DNA of 52,042 nt from Thermofilaceae archaeon (GTDB taxonomy: Archaea; Thermoproteota; Thermoprotei; Thermofilales; Thermofilaceae). The notes below the pieces were generated by a model, which was given only the letters and a program-made list of their open reading frames with translations, had not been told where the DNA came from and did not search any database. This document shows positions 9,021 through 17,723 of this stretch, piece after piece (position 1 is the first letter of the stretch; the number at the start of each line of letters is the position of its first letter). The translations under genes and the position numbers were made by a program. The stretch spans positions 467,426-519,467 of the forward strand of contig JANXEW010000001.1 in assembly GCA_025057995.1 (NCBI GenBank), read 5' to 3'.

Positions 9021-10652
9021 ATGGAAGAGGGAGATGAAAGTTCGTCGGGGACTAGGGTCAAGGGAGTATTCCTAAGGGAGGCTACAGGTCTAGTTAGAGA
9101 AGCTGGATGGCTCGATATACTCGTTTTCGCATCCCTTAACATCAGCTGGGGGTTGAGCGCTTGGTGGTACTTCCTCTGGGGCCCGTACTTTGCTCCTGGT
9201 GGAAACCTACACTTGGGTGTAGCTCTAGTGACTATACCGATGATATTCGGCGCTCTCTCATGGGCTCTACTAGTAACAATAGCTCCCAGGAGCGGGGGAG
9301 ACTACGTCTTTGTCAGCAGGATCCTTCACCCTTTGCTCGGCTTCTTATCCAGTTTCGGCTGGGTGGTAGCTAACTTTGTTTGGATAGCTGTGTTGTCAGC
9401 GTACGTCGCTGACCCGGCATTGTCGATTACATTCTCGCTCGTCGGCTGGCACAGCGCAGCTGAGTTCGTATCCTCGAGCTTCGGCATCTTCCTTGTAGGA
9501 GCTCTAGTTATACTTGTATCAGCTTTGGTAGCCATCGCTGGCTTCAAAGCTTTCAGAATCTTCCAGACAGCGTGTTTCGTTCTCGGCGTCCTCATGTTCC
9601 TCGCCGTCTGGGCTCTACTCCTCGGTGCTTCAAGGGAATCCTTCATAGCTGCTTGGAATTCTATTAGCGAAGCCTACGGTTCGGCAGACTACCAAACGAT
9701 CGTTAGAGAGGGGTTAGCTTACATAAACGAATCATACGGTTACGATACAAACTACGCTTGGGACTTGGTAAAAGCTTTACCTTTGATGCCTGTAGCCGCT
9801 TGGGGTCTCATCTACCCGTACCTGGCAGCATACATAGCTGGTGAGACAAGGGACGTGCAGAGGAGCATGCTAATCGGAATACCAGGGGGGCTTCTTTTAA
9901 CGGCTGTCTGCTGGTGGGTGACGGGCGCATTACTCGAGAAAATAGTTGGATACGACTTCCTCCTTGCGGTAGCCTACGTCTACGGGGATGGTCTACCCAT
10001 CTACAACCTACCCTTCCCCCCCTCCTACCACGTTTTCGCAGCCGTGATGGCGCCCGACTGGTTGAAGTGGTTGATAGGCATAGGCTTCGCGGCGTGGACC
10101 TTCTATTACGCTCTCTACTCCATCATGCCGATGAGCAGAATCTTCCTCGCTTGGGCCTTCGACAGACTCGCCCCAGGCTTTATGGCTGATATTAGCGAGA
10201 GGTTCCACGCACCCGTGAAGAGCATCGCTTTGATAACAGTAACTGGTTTCGCTGCTCTGGCATTCTACGCGATGGCTCAAGAGTACCTAGCTAGCTTTAC
10301 AGCCATGATACCGCAGATTTCAACTACTTTCATGCTTACAGCCATATCGGCGATCTTTGTCCCCTACAGGGCCAAGACGAAGTCAATGTATGAGAGCTCC
10401 CCTGTCTCCAGGTTGAAGCTGGGGCCCATACCCTTTGTAACAGTCTGCGGTGTTGTTTATGCCTCTCTCCTGCTAGCTCTTCTCTACTACTACTTCACCA
10501 TCCCGGGGCTCGGGGCTCTCCACATACCTTCACTCATTACCTTAACAGTCGCTTACGGTGTAGGGGTCCTCTACTTCTACACTGTCAAGTGGTATAGAAG
10601 AAGGCAGGGCATCGACATAGATTTAGCTTTTAGAGAGTTGCCGCCTGAATAG
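9021..10652 (+). CDS. APC superfamily amino acid/amine permease
   Basis: This protein of about 543 residues has around 12 hydrophobic segments. Its second-helix motif APRSGGDYVFVSRI is the classic APC-family (amino acid-polyamine-organocation) signature. Such permeases import amino acids or amines by proton or sodium symport. I chose the ATG at 9021 because GGGGGTGG just upstream is Shine-Dalgarno-like and a TATA-like CTTATAAG lies at about 8991-8998. An ATG at 8979 would add 14 residues. It follows the MttB gene, so an N-methylated amine or betaine is a reasonable guess for the substrate. The metallophosphoesterase gene begins a few bases after its stop, which indicates an operon. Confidence 0.88.
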   Translation: MEEGDESSSGTRVKGVFLREATGLVREAGWLDILVFASLNISWGLSAWWYFLWGPYFAPGGNLHLGVALVTIPMIFGALSWALLVTIAPRSGGDYVFVSRILHPLLGFLSSFGWVVANFVWIAVLSAYVADPALSITFSLVGWHSAAEFVSSSFGIFLVGALVILVSALVAIAGFKAFRIFQTACFVLGVLMFLAVWALLLGASRESFIAAWNSISEAYGSADYQTIVREGLAYINESYGYDTNYAWDLVKALPLMPVAAWGLIYPYLAAYIAGETRDVQRSMLIGIPGGLLLTAVCWWVTGALLEKIVGYDFLLAVAYVYGDGLPIYNLPFPPSYHVFAAVMAPDWLKWLIGIGFAAWTFYYALYSIMPMSRIFLAWAFDRLAPGFMADISERFHAPVKSIALITVTGFAALAFYAMAQEYLASFTAMIPQISTTFMLTAISAIFVPYRAKTKSMYESSPVSRLKLGPIPFVTVCGVVYASLLLALLYYYFTIPGLGALHIPSLITLTVAYGVGVLYFYTVKWYRRRQGIDIDLAFRELPPE

Positions 10653-10660
10653 GTGTGAGA

Positions 10661-11608
10661 ATGCCTGTAAAACTCTTCTACGCTTCAGACGTACACGGGT
10701 GCGAAGTCTGTTTTAGGAAGTTCATCAACGCCGCTAAAGCCTACGGCGCTGACCTTCTAGTGCTCGGCGGCGATATAACGGGCAAGGTGCTTGTTCCGAT
10801 CGTTAAGGTAGGCGAGCTCTACCGAGCAGAAGCCTACGGCAAGCTCTGGGAAGCGAAAGGCGATCGCGAGCTAGATAAACTTCTAAGCTCGATAAGGGGT
10901 AACGGTTTCTACACAGTCGTTTTGAGCGAAGAGGAGTACATGAAGGTAAGGGATAGCCCGAAGCTAGTTGACGAGTTGTTCAACAAGGTGATGGTTGAGA
11001 CTGTTCAAGAGTGGGTGAAGCTAGCTGAGGAGAGGCTGAAGGGTACAGGGGTGAAAGTCTACATGATGCCCGGTAATGACGACCGTTGGGTTATAGATGA
11101 AGTGTTGGAAGATAGCGAGGTTGTCGTAAACCCCCATGAACGGGTAATTGAAGTTAAGGGAGGTTTAAAGCTAGTAAGCCTCGGTTTCTCAAATCCTACA
11201 CCCTGGCAGACTCCGCGAGAGTTACCTGAGGATGAGCTTCAGAAGAAGTTAAGCAAGCTCCTGGATCAGGCGGCAGACCCCGATGCCACCATATTGAACG
11301 TCCATGCCCCTCCCTACTGGACAATTCTCGACCTAGCCCCTTCCTTAGATGAGGGGTTAAGGGTTGTGAGGAAAAGCGGTCAAGTGGAGATGGTACACGT
11401 GGGTAGCGTAGCAGTTAGGAACGCGATAGAACAGTACCAGCCGCTCGTCAGCCTCCACGGGCACATTCACGAGTCTAAAGGGGTTGCAAGGATAGGTAGA
11501 ACGATGTGCTTCAACCCGGGCAGCGACTACAGTAGCGGCGCGCTCAGGGGCATTCTCCTTAGTCTTGAGAGAGGTAGGGTTAAAGGGTACATGTTCACCT
11601 ACGGGTGA
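10661..11608 (+). CDS. Calcineurin-like metallophosphoesterase
   Basis: The protein of about 315 residues carries the complete metallophosphoesterase metal-site series: ASDVHG, GGDITG, GNDD, NVHAPPY and LHGHIHE. It probably hydrolyses a phosphoester or phosphodiester in the cytosol, and the substrate cannot be inferred from the motifs. A long helical insertion separates the second and third motifs (about residues 45-130). The ATG at 10661 has GGTGTGAG immediately upstream; a GTG at 10655 is the alternative. The gene lies 8 bp after the permease stop. Its own stop overlaps the start of the next gene (GTGA), so the two are probably translationally coupled. Confidence 0.88.
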   Translation: MPVKLFYASDVHGCEVCFRKFINAAKAYGADLLVLGGDITGKVLVPIVKVGELYRAEAYGKLWEAKGDRELDKLLSSIRGNGFYTVVLSEEEYMKVRDSPKLVDELFNKVMVETVQEWVKLAEERLKGTGVKVYMMPGNDDRWVIDEVLEDSEVVVNPHERVIEVKGGLKLVSLGFSNPTPWQTPRELPEDELQKKLSKLLDQAADPDATILNVHAPPYWTILDLAPSLDEGLRVVRKSGQVEMVHVGSVAVRNAIEQYQPLVSLHGHIHESKGVARIGRTMCFNPGSDYSSGALRGILLSLERGRVKGYMFTYG

Positions 11609-12687
11609 GGACGATAACAACTAAGTACAAGCTCTACGAAGACTACGACGGAACAATATACGAAGTCGAGTTACCTCTCTCCTCTAGAATCGACGTCCAG
11701 CATGTTGCAGAAGAACTTGGGCTGCCGGAGTACTTGGACCTATCCAACCCTTCGCTCGTTAGAGCACTCGTAACTGTTTGGGCGGCTCTTCGATGCCCTT
11801 ACATGGATCATCTATTCCCCAGCTTAAAGGGCAAAGTGTCTAAACCTATGCCTGTTCTTCTCTTCGGCGGCGCTGCAGTGAAAGTCCATTCGCCGACCGC
11901 CAACAAGCCCGGTCACGCTTTAAATAGGGGTTTAAACGATGTAGACTTCGTCGTTAGAAAGAAGGATGGAGCCTTGTTTACAAAGCTGCTGCTCATCTTG
12001 AGCGACGCACTAGGGACGCAGTACATGTACTTCGCAACTTCTGGCGACAAGTGGTTTAACGCCTTGAGAGGTGGTAAAAGGTATAGAGTACACGGCTTAA
12101 ACGGATTTGAGGGCGGAGGGTTGGGTACGTGTGTCGTTGACATTTTCTGTGAAGAACTCCTGTTCAGGCATACGATAAGACTGAAGGAAGAGTTTGAGAG
12201 GGCTAAGGAGACGCTCTACACCATAGGGCTCGAGAACCTTCTACTTTCAAAACTCCAGTTTATCTTCAGCGTACCCGTGGAGAAACTTGCTCAACTTGAG
12301 GCTTCAGGTCAAAGCTTTAGAGTACTCCCCTACAGGTACTTAAAAGGCATGGTAGTCGTAGGGATGGAGCTTAAAGACATGAAGGACGTGGCAGTTCTAT
12401 TGATAGACCATGAAATAGGTGAAGGTGTCGAAGCGATCAACCCTAAAGTCTTGAGAAATACTCTTGAGAAAGACAAGGCGTTTGCGCAGACCGTAAGGCT
12501 GAACCTTCAGAACCTTTTAGATAACGTTGACGTACTCAAGAAAAATGGGTTAAGCCCGTCCGAGACTGAAGAAGTGGCAGCCGCTGCGACAGAGCTGCTT
12601 AAAGCGATACCAGAGGTCAACAAACAATGGAGTAAACCTTGGTGGAACGTTTACGTTGAATCACCAGGGTTGGAGGGAGTTAGGTGA
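11605..12687 (+). CDS. Nucleotidyltransferase-fold protein of unknown role
   Basis: The 360-residue protein has a Pol-beta-type nucleotidyltransferase core: LFGGAAVKVHS followed by RGLNDVDFVV, with acidic residues D112 and D114, and a third acidic strand TCVVDIF. The helical C-terminal half (residues 200-360) has no recognised domain. This resembles standalone nucleotidyltransferases of the DUF1814/AbiEii or minimal-NTase type, but I cannot assign a substrate. The GTG start overlaps the metallophosphoesterase stop by 4 bp, so the two probably work on a common substrate, one adding and one removing a phosphate-linked group. That pairing is inference only. No toxin or abortive-infection partner is visible. 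Confidence 0.72.
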   Translation: MRTITTKYKLYEDYDGTIYEVELPLSSRIDVQHVAEELGLPEYLDLSNPSLVRALVTVWAALRCPYMDHLFPSLKGKVSKPMPVLLFGGAAVKVHSPTANKPGHALNRGLNDVDFVVRKKDGALFTKLLLILSDALGTQYMYFATSGDKWFNALRGGKRYRVHGLNGFEGGGLGTCVVDIFCEELLFRHTIRLKEEFERAKETLYTIGLENLLLSKLQFIFSVPVEKLAQLEASGQSFRVLPYRYLKGMVVVGMELKDMKDVAVLLIDHEIGEGVEAINPKVLRNTLEKDKAFAQTVRLNLQNLLDNVDVLKKNGLSPSETEEVAAAATELLKAIPEVNKQWSKPWWNVYVESPGLEGVR

Positions 12688-12799
12688 AGTTCTACAACAA
12701 TATACATGTTTAGACTTGCGAAGAAATGTCTCCGCGAAAACTGCTACTAGTTTTGGGGTAGCCTTGGAGACTTTTCAGGAAGTTTGAATAAGAAGATTG

Positions 12800-12862
12800 G
12801 TGAAATCAGTACTTAAAGGCTTCTTCATCCTTCAAGTCAGCGAGTACAGCCTTCATCCTCAC
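12800..12862 (-). ncRNA. C/D box sRNA (2'-O-methylation guide), predicted 16S rRNA target
   Basis: Reading the minus strand: a C box AGGATGA (12859-12853), exactly 12 nt of guide, a D' box CTGA (12840-12837), a C' region AGGATGAAGA (12831-12822), a second 12-nt guide if C' is read as ATGAAGA, and a D box CTGA (12809-12806). A TATA-like TTTAAA (12883-12888) sits 25-30 bp upstream of the expected 5' end. The D guide AGCCTTTAAGTA contains nine consecutive bases complementary to ACUUAAAGG. That sequence is in the highly conserved archaeal 16S segment GAAACUUAAAGGAAUUGG, and the D+5 rule would place the methyl on the second U (near E. coli position 912). The 16S sequence is from memory. The target of the D' guide AGGCTGTACTCG is unknown. 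Confidence 0.78.
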
Positions 12863-12931
12863 ATAACTAGCCTTAAGCTCCTTTTAAACCTGTTGAAAAA
12901 GAGTTTAGCTTTCCGGGGGCTCCTCGCTACC

Positions 12932-15481
12932 CTACTTATACGAGTACACGGCGTTTAGCAGTAGCTTGAACGTAGCGTGCGTCTGTCCTCTAAAGTGGGG
13001 TTTGAACACATATGCGAGCGCGCGCCCTTTGCCAACTACCGCCTCGATGAGGAGTGGCTTTCTTCTCAACTGCTCTTCGCCGATAAGCCAGCCGCTGCTG
13101 AGCAAGTCCCTATCGGCGAACCTGACAACCTCCTTGTACATCTCGTTGTAATGGCTCGGTACTATCTCGATCACAGGACCGTCGACGAACAGGATGGTCG
13201 TTTCACGTGGCATGCCCCACGCAAGAGGATGATCCACGTCTACAACAGCTCTAAGCGTGGAACCCGGACAGAAGAACTTCGTAGGATCCCTCAATTCCTC
13301 GCTCAGGTTGCGTAGGGGAAGCTTCATCTCCTTGCTTAGAAAATCAATCGACCTTCCTATACAAACGAGGGTGCCGCCCGACTCCACGAATTCTTTGATC
13401 TTCTCAACACCTTCCTTCCCGAAGCCGGTCTGATACTCCTTAGGCCAGGGTGGAAGCTTCACAGGTCTACCCCACATCTTACTCAACTCTTCTTCTACGT
13501 TTTCGCCTTTGAGAACGGGTAACGGGTCGTCGGGGAGTATTAGGATATCCAGTTCCTCCTTGATTTTCCCGTTTTTCACCATATCGTCGTTGACTACCTT
13601 ATACGGTATCCCGTAGTCGTCTAAAAGCCAGCGTATCCAACCCTCGTCCATGCTGCCGCCGTACAGCCTCTGGTAGATTCCAACTCTCTTAAAAGCCGTC
13701 TCCATAATCTGGCTTGGCGTTTCGCGTAGGGGTATAGGCTCTACCCCCCATTCTTCAGCTGCAAATTTGAGGAAGCTTAAAGCTTCTCCAGATAAAGGAA
13801 CGTAAAAGGCTCCCTGTGGAACGTTGACGCCACCCGAACTCACTGGAGTTGAAACCCTGTAGACTTTACACCCGGCAGCTAGTAGCTTCGCCACCAACCT
13901 GTGTGTGTCGTTAAGCCTGGGGTCAAGTAGCCACCCGCAGCATTCTTCCTTAACAACGGGTTTAGGTCTAACTCTACTTGAGACACTTTTGAAACGACCT
14001 GTGAAAAGTTCATCTACCGCCTCTACGTAGACGCCCATGAAATCGGGAAGCCTTTCTGTAGCTATGTCATACGGTCTAATCGGTTTACCCGTGCCGTCCC
14101 TAGTGAACTCGTTGTCGGGGTAGAAAAACTGTTCAAGCAGTTTCTTCACAAGGGCTCTACGCGGCTGAGCAGAGAAGACGACGAAAGTACCCGCTGGATA
14201 GACTTTTCCCAGGATTTCGAAAGGTTCTTCAGCGACGTGAACGATTATGCCTAGATCCTGGAGAACTTCAACGAGCTTAAAAGCTGTCAAGGGATCATGT
14301 TGTTTTGTCGAGATGATGAAAGCGTAAGGCGGATTACGCGACCCTCGCTCAATGCTCCTCTTAGCTTTCACGTACATGTTGTACAAGAGTTCCTCCTTCA
14401 GCTTCGCGACAACCTCCAGTATAGCATAAGTTGATTCCTTCTGGTACTCGACGATGTCTCTAAGCTTCCACCAGCCACCAGGCCAAGGGTCAGGGTAGTT
14501 CATCTGCGGTTCATCGCTCCTCCTCCCCCTGTTGTAGCCTCTAAGCTGGTGGGGGTGTACGTAAACTGGAGTGGCTAGTTTCACGCTCGCTGATTCAGTG
14601 AGCATTCCAGCTATGTTCATGTAGATGACGAGCGTCTGGAAACCAGCTACGAAATCCGGCGTGAAGGGGCTGTACGTCTCAACGCCCTTAAACCCCTTCT
14701 GAGCTAACCTAGCGGCTGCGTAAGTACCGAGGAACTGGATCTCCCTCCACACTAGAGGATCTACGTCAGGGTATATCGGATCCATCTCAGGCGATATGAA
14801 AAATCTAGCTGTCGTACCACCCATCTGATGGTGGTCTATGAAAACTTGAGGGATGTATTCCCTGTAGATCAACTGGGCTATGTAACGGCTTTCAGCTTGA
14901 GTGAGCATGAAAGCGTCACGGTTATTGTCGTGGCCACAGTACTTGTGGTAGAGCCAGGGGGGCGGAGTCCCCTCGCTCTCAGTCCCAAGACACTTTTCGT
15001 ACCAGTCTACAACCATTATCTGTCCATCGGGGTTCATGCAGGGTATAAGCACGAGCACGACTCTATCCAAGATACTTGAAACGAACTCGTCGTTTCTCAT
15101 TGCAAGCTCGTAAACTAGTTCAACCATCGTCTGAGTGCCTGCAACCTCTGTAGCATGAATGCCGGCTCCCACGGCGACGACAGCTTTCCCAACTGTAGCA
15201 AGCCGTTTAGCTTCCTCCTCACTAACGTCGAAGGGGTAGGCGAGCTTTCTGGATATCCCCCTGTAGAAGTCGAGCTTAACTAAATTTTCCGGCGAGCTAA
15301 CGATGAGTACAATAAAGGGGTTCCCAGTAGAGGTTGGACCCATTTCGAGAAGCTTCACTCTTTCGCTACAACTAGCCACGACTCGGAAGTACTCTACAAT
15401 CTTATCCCAGCGAGCTAGTTTACGGTCTTCGCCTATTCTAAATCCGAAAAACTCCTCCGGTGACGGAACATTGTTTGTCAC
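12932..15481 (-). CDS. M14 family metallo-carboxypeptidase with C-terminal GATase-like domain
   Basis: This protein of about 849 residues is a zinc peptidase of family M14. Zinc ligands H109 and E112 lie in GIHATEVAG, the substrate-binding block CGHDNNRD follows, and the third ligand is H218 in FIDHHQMGG. A likely catalytic Glu occurs in AGMLTESAS. The C-terminal 350 residues include a class I glutamine-amidotransferase-like Rossmann region (IKEFVESGGTLVCIGRS) without an obvious catalytic Cys, as in other large M14 proteins. No signal peptide is seen. I start it at the GTG at 15481 because the TATA-like AGCTTAAAAATCC is centred about 27 bp upstream. The TTG at 15499 would add six residues but sits too close to that box. 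It is monocistronic, with a C/D sRNA gene downstream. Confidence 0.9.
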   Translation of the reverse strand: MTNNVPSPEEFFGFRIGEDRKLARWDKIVEYFRVVASCSERVKLLEMGPTSTGNPFIVLIVSSPENLVKLDFYRGISRKLAYPFDVSEEEAKRLATVGKAVVAVGAGIHATEVAGTQTMVELVYELAMRNDEFVSSILDRVVLVLIPCMNPDGQIMVVDWYEKCLGTESEGTPPPWLYHKYCGHDNNRDAFMLTQAESRYIAQLIYREYIPQVFIDHHQMGGTTARFFISPEMDPIYPDVDPLVWREIQFLGTYAAARLAQKGFKGVETYSPFTPDFVAGFQTLVIYMNIAGMLTESASVKLATPVYVHPHQLRGYNRGRRSDEPQMNYPDPWPGGWWKLRDIVEYQKESTYAILEVVAKLKEELLYNMYVKAKRSIERGSRNPPYAFIISTKQHDPLTAFKLVEVLQDLGIIVHVAEEPFEILGKVYPAGTFVVFSAQPRRALVKKLLEQFFYPDNEFTRDGTGKPIRPYDIATERLPDFMGVYVEAVDELFTGRFKSVSSRVRPKPVVKEECCGWLLDPRLNDTHRLVAKLLAAGCKVYRVSTPVSSGGVNVPQGAFYVPLSGEALSFLKFAAEEWGVEPIPLRETPSQIMETAFKRVGIYQRLYGGSMDEGWIRWLLDDYGIPYKVVNDDMVKNGKIKEELDILILPDDPLPVLKGENVEEELSKMWGRPVKLPPWPKEYQTGFGKEGVEKIKEFVESGGTLVCIGRSIDFLSKEMKLPLRNLSEELRDPTKFFCPGSTLRAVVDVDHPLAWGMPRETTILFVDGPVIEIVPSHYNEMYKEVVRFADRDLLSSGWLIGEEQLRRKPLLIEAVVGKGRALAYVFKPHFRGQTHATFKLLLNAVYSYK

Positions 15482-15972
15482 TTGCCTCTTTTGATTCAAG
15501 GATTTTTAAGCTTTTTAGGATCAAAGTAAACGCTCATTGAGAAGTTTCTTGAATAGTTGTACTCTTACCAGTATAAAACTTGTGAAAGTTGAGACATGTT
15601 ATGGGAGTTCCTTACTATACTATATATCACGGCAAAGCATAAATTACACCTAAACGTTAAAAGTCTATTAGAGCATCTGTAGCTATCTCGATTAGTTAAG
15701 TTAGTGGATTACTAGCTAACTAGCTACGGAAAACTGTAAGCCTGGACTCTTGAAGCCTCCTCGCTTAGATCTTGCAAAGAGCATCAAACCATACGAATGC
15801 TGGAAGGAAATATTTTTGATATAAGCTGTTAACTTGAAAACGTTTCTATTATAAATTTTTGAAAAGGTTCAGTTGATAAGTTAAAGAAAATGTTAAGATT
15901 TTTAAATAATTAATATAAAAGGTCTCATATCAAGTAGCGAAAGGGTTATCTATAACCTAGAGTAGGAAATCT
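15482..15972. other. AT-rich intergenic region
   Basis: This stretch of about 490 bp lies between two divergent genes. I find no supported coding region, tRNA or C/D sRNA. It contains the leftward TATA-like element for the M14 gene (about 15504-15512) and a rightward AT-rich TTTAAATAATTAATATAAAA at 15900-15919. That element would start a transcript roughly 30-50 bp before the next gene, so this gene may have a short leader. An imperfect GTTAG/CTAAC inverted repeat occurs at about 15700-15720. Confidence 0.4.
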
Positions 15973-16707
15973 GTGGCAGTTGAAGCAGTTAAAGGCTTAG
16001 GTAGGCTTAGAAACGCAGCTTTCATCCGCCTTTTTGTCGACTTGCTGAGCTTGGCCGTATTACAGCTTTCAACAGGGCTTATGGGAACCGTTCAGCTTAG
16101 CGATGAAGTATCTATCGGTGAAGCGGCCGGTGTTTTAGCAACGGTAGCGGGGATTCTCTTGTTTGGTTTATTTTTGATTGTTGCTTCGATCGCCGCCTGG
16201 GTGATCTCCATACTAGGGTGGGGGAACATTTGTAGGGCGAAGTGGAGGAAGTTCTACTGTGTAACGCGGGTAGTAGTCATTTTAGCACCGATTCTAGCAG
16301 CGTTGACGGTGGCAGCCATGGTAGTCTCGGCTTTTCTAGAGCTTTTCGCGACAGGCCTCCGCGGCGAGTTTACAGGTTCAGACGTATTCACCTCAGGATT
16401 TCTCAAGGCTTTTGTAGCGGGTTTGGTCATAGCAGCTGCTGGGAGGATTTTCGAAGGTGTAGCAACCTTCGATCTAGGCTTGTTGACGCAAGTCTATCTT
16501 CTAGCAGCAGCCGCTGTCGTCTACATCGCTTCTACCGCGATTAACGTAGCCTCAATCTCTGTAACGTGGTTGAGTGTCGTCTCCCTTATACTCTCCATTC
16601 TAGCCAATCTACTGTTCGGCATCGGTTACCACTACGCGAGAAAGCGTCTCATGTCACAGATCTGGCAGCCGATACCGTCGCCTGTGCAGCCTACGCAGGG
16701 TGGTTAA
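15973..16707 (+). CDS. Multi-pass membrane protein, unknown function
   Basis: The 244-residue protein has about six hydrophobic segments. They are separated by short loops, with a Cys/Lys/Arg-rich cytosolic loop (GNICRAKWRKFYCVTR) and a proline-rich C-terminus (WQPIPSPVQPTQGG). It resembles archaeal uncharacterised membrane families such as DUF973/DUF996 in size and layout, but I do not recognise a specific signature. The start is GTG at 15973. The SppA-like peptidase gene begins 2 bp after its stop codon, so the two are very likely co-translated. That suggests this protein is a substrate, anchor or partner of the peptidase; this is inference. Confidence 0.65.
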   Translation: MAVEAVKGLGRLRNAAFIRLFVDLLSLAVLQLSTGLMGTVQLSDEVSIGEAAGVLATVAGILLFGLFLIVASIAAWVISILGWGNICRAKWRKFYCVTRVVVILAPILAALTVAAMVVSAFLELFATGLRGEFTGSDVFTSGFLKAFVAGLVIAAAGRIFEGVATFDLGLLTQVYLLAAAAVVYIASTAINVASISVTWLSVVSLILSILANLLFGIGYHYARKRLMSQIWQPIPSPVQPTQGG

Positions 16708-16709
16708 CG

Positions 16710-17642
16710 GTGAGGCTCAGCGAGGTTAAGCTTGTAGTAATCTCATTAACCATCTTTCTCGCTATAGCTGCTATAGCGTTCGTAGCCGTCCAACAATTTC
16801 CCGCCCATTTAGCGCAGCCGCCGACAGTTTTGCCCACAGGAGACTATGTAGCTTTAATTAAAATCGAGGGTACGATAGCTTACAGCACTTCACAGCTCAC
16901 TCTCCTCGGTTCGGTAAGCGATCCTGAGAGCATAGCTGCGCTACTTAAGAGAGCCGTCGACGATCCAGCTGCTAAGGCTATCGTGTTGTGTATAGACAGC
17001 CCGGGAGGGTCGGCTGCGGCTTCAGAGGACCTTTACTTGAAGGTGAAGGACGCCGCCTCCAAGAAGCCGGTCGTAGCATACATTAGGGAGTACGGTACTT
17101 CAGGGGCTTACATGATCGCCCTCCCCGCTAAAGCTATAATTGCTTCAAACAGCAGCATGGTAGGCTCTGTAGGAGTCTACCTTTCTGTTCTCACGTACAG
17201 TGAGCTCCTCGAGAAGCTCGGCATAAAGGTCTACGTCATCAAGTCGGGGGAGCTCAAGGACATCGGTTCACCCTACAGGAAGCTCACTCAACAGGAAGCT
17301 GAGATGCTGGAGGAGATGGTGTTGGACTATTTCGAGCTCTTCAAGCAGCGAGTGCTCAACCACAGGAGCTTGAAAAACCCCGACGAGGTTTTCACAGGCC
17401 GTCCTTTCACAGCTAAGCAAGCTTTGAGAATCGGGTTGGTCGACGGCGTAGGTTCACTCGACGATGCCGTACGGCTTGCAAGGCAGCTTGGAGGCTTACC
17501 TCCCGACGCTCCCGTGAGAGAGCTTAAACCGCCGCGCCCCAGTCTCTTTCAAATACTTCTCGGAGAAACCTCGGCGAAAAAGCCCATGGTTCCAAGCATC
17601 GAGGTACTCGCGGTGTGGCCTCCGCCTTTCCTCGAGCCCTGA
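16710..17642 (+). CDS. sppA: Signal peptide peptidase SppA (archaeal type)
   Basis: The 310-residue protein starts with a single N-terminal transmembrane helix (LVVISLTIFLAIAAIAFVAV) followed by one SppA/ClpP-fold domain. The catalytic Ser is S131 in YGTSGAYM and the general-base Lys is K183 in SGELKDIGSPYRKL. The spacing of 52 residues equals that described for the archaeal Thermococcus enzyme, as I recall. The IDSPGGSAA block is also typical. Archaeal SppA digests residual signal peptides or membrane peptides on the cell surface. I start it at the GTG at 16710, just after the stop of the membrane protein gene; a longer upstream frame would run inside that gene and is unlikely. Confidence 0.9.
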   Translation: MRLSEVKLVVISLTIFLAIAAIAFVAVQQFPAHLAQPPTVLPTGDYVALIKIEGTIAYSTSQLTLLGSVSDPESIAALLKRAVDDPAAKAIVLCIDSPGGSAAASEDLYLKVKDAASKKPVVAYIREYGTSGAYMIALPAKAIIASNSSMVGSVGVYLSVLTYSELLEKLGIKVYVIKSGELKDIGSPYRKLTQQEAEMLEEMVLDYFELFKQRVLNHRSLKNPDEVFTGRPFTAKQALRIGLVDGVGSLDDAVRLARQLGGLPPDAPVRELKPPRPSLFQILLGETSAKKPMVPSIEVLAVWPPPFLEP

Positions 17643-17723
17643 GCCCTCTAACTTCTGTGCTAGAGTCCAACTCAACGCCCGTCGAGGAAATCTCTCCCTG
17701 CTAGCCCATCAAGTTACCTAATT

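Noticed and set aside
12810-12885. Short minus-strand frame reading KELKASYVRMKAVLADLKDEEAFKY
   Set aside because: The same bases form a C/D sRNA with properly spaced boxes and promoter; the frame has no good start.
16566-16709. Longer N-terminus for the SppA gene
   Set aside because: It would lie wholly inside the upstream membrane protein gene, and the transmembrane anchor begins right after GTG 16710.
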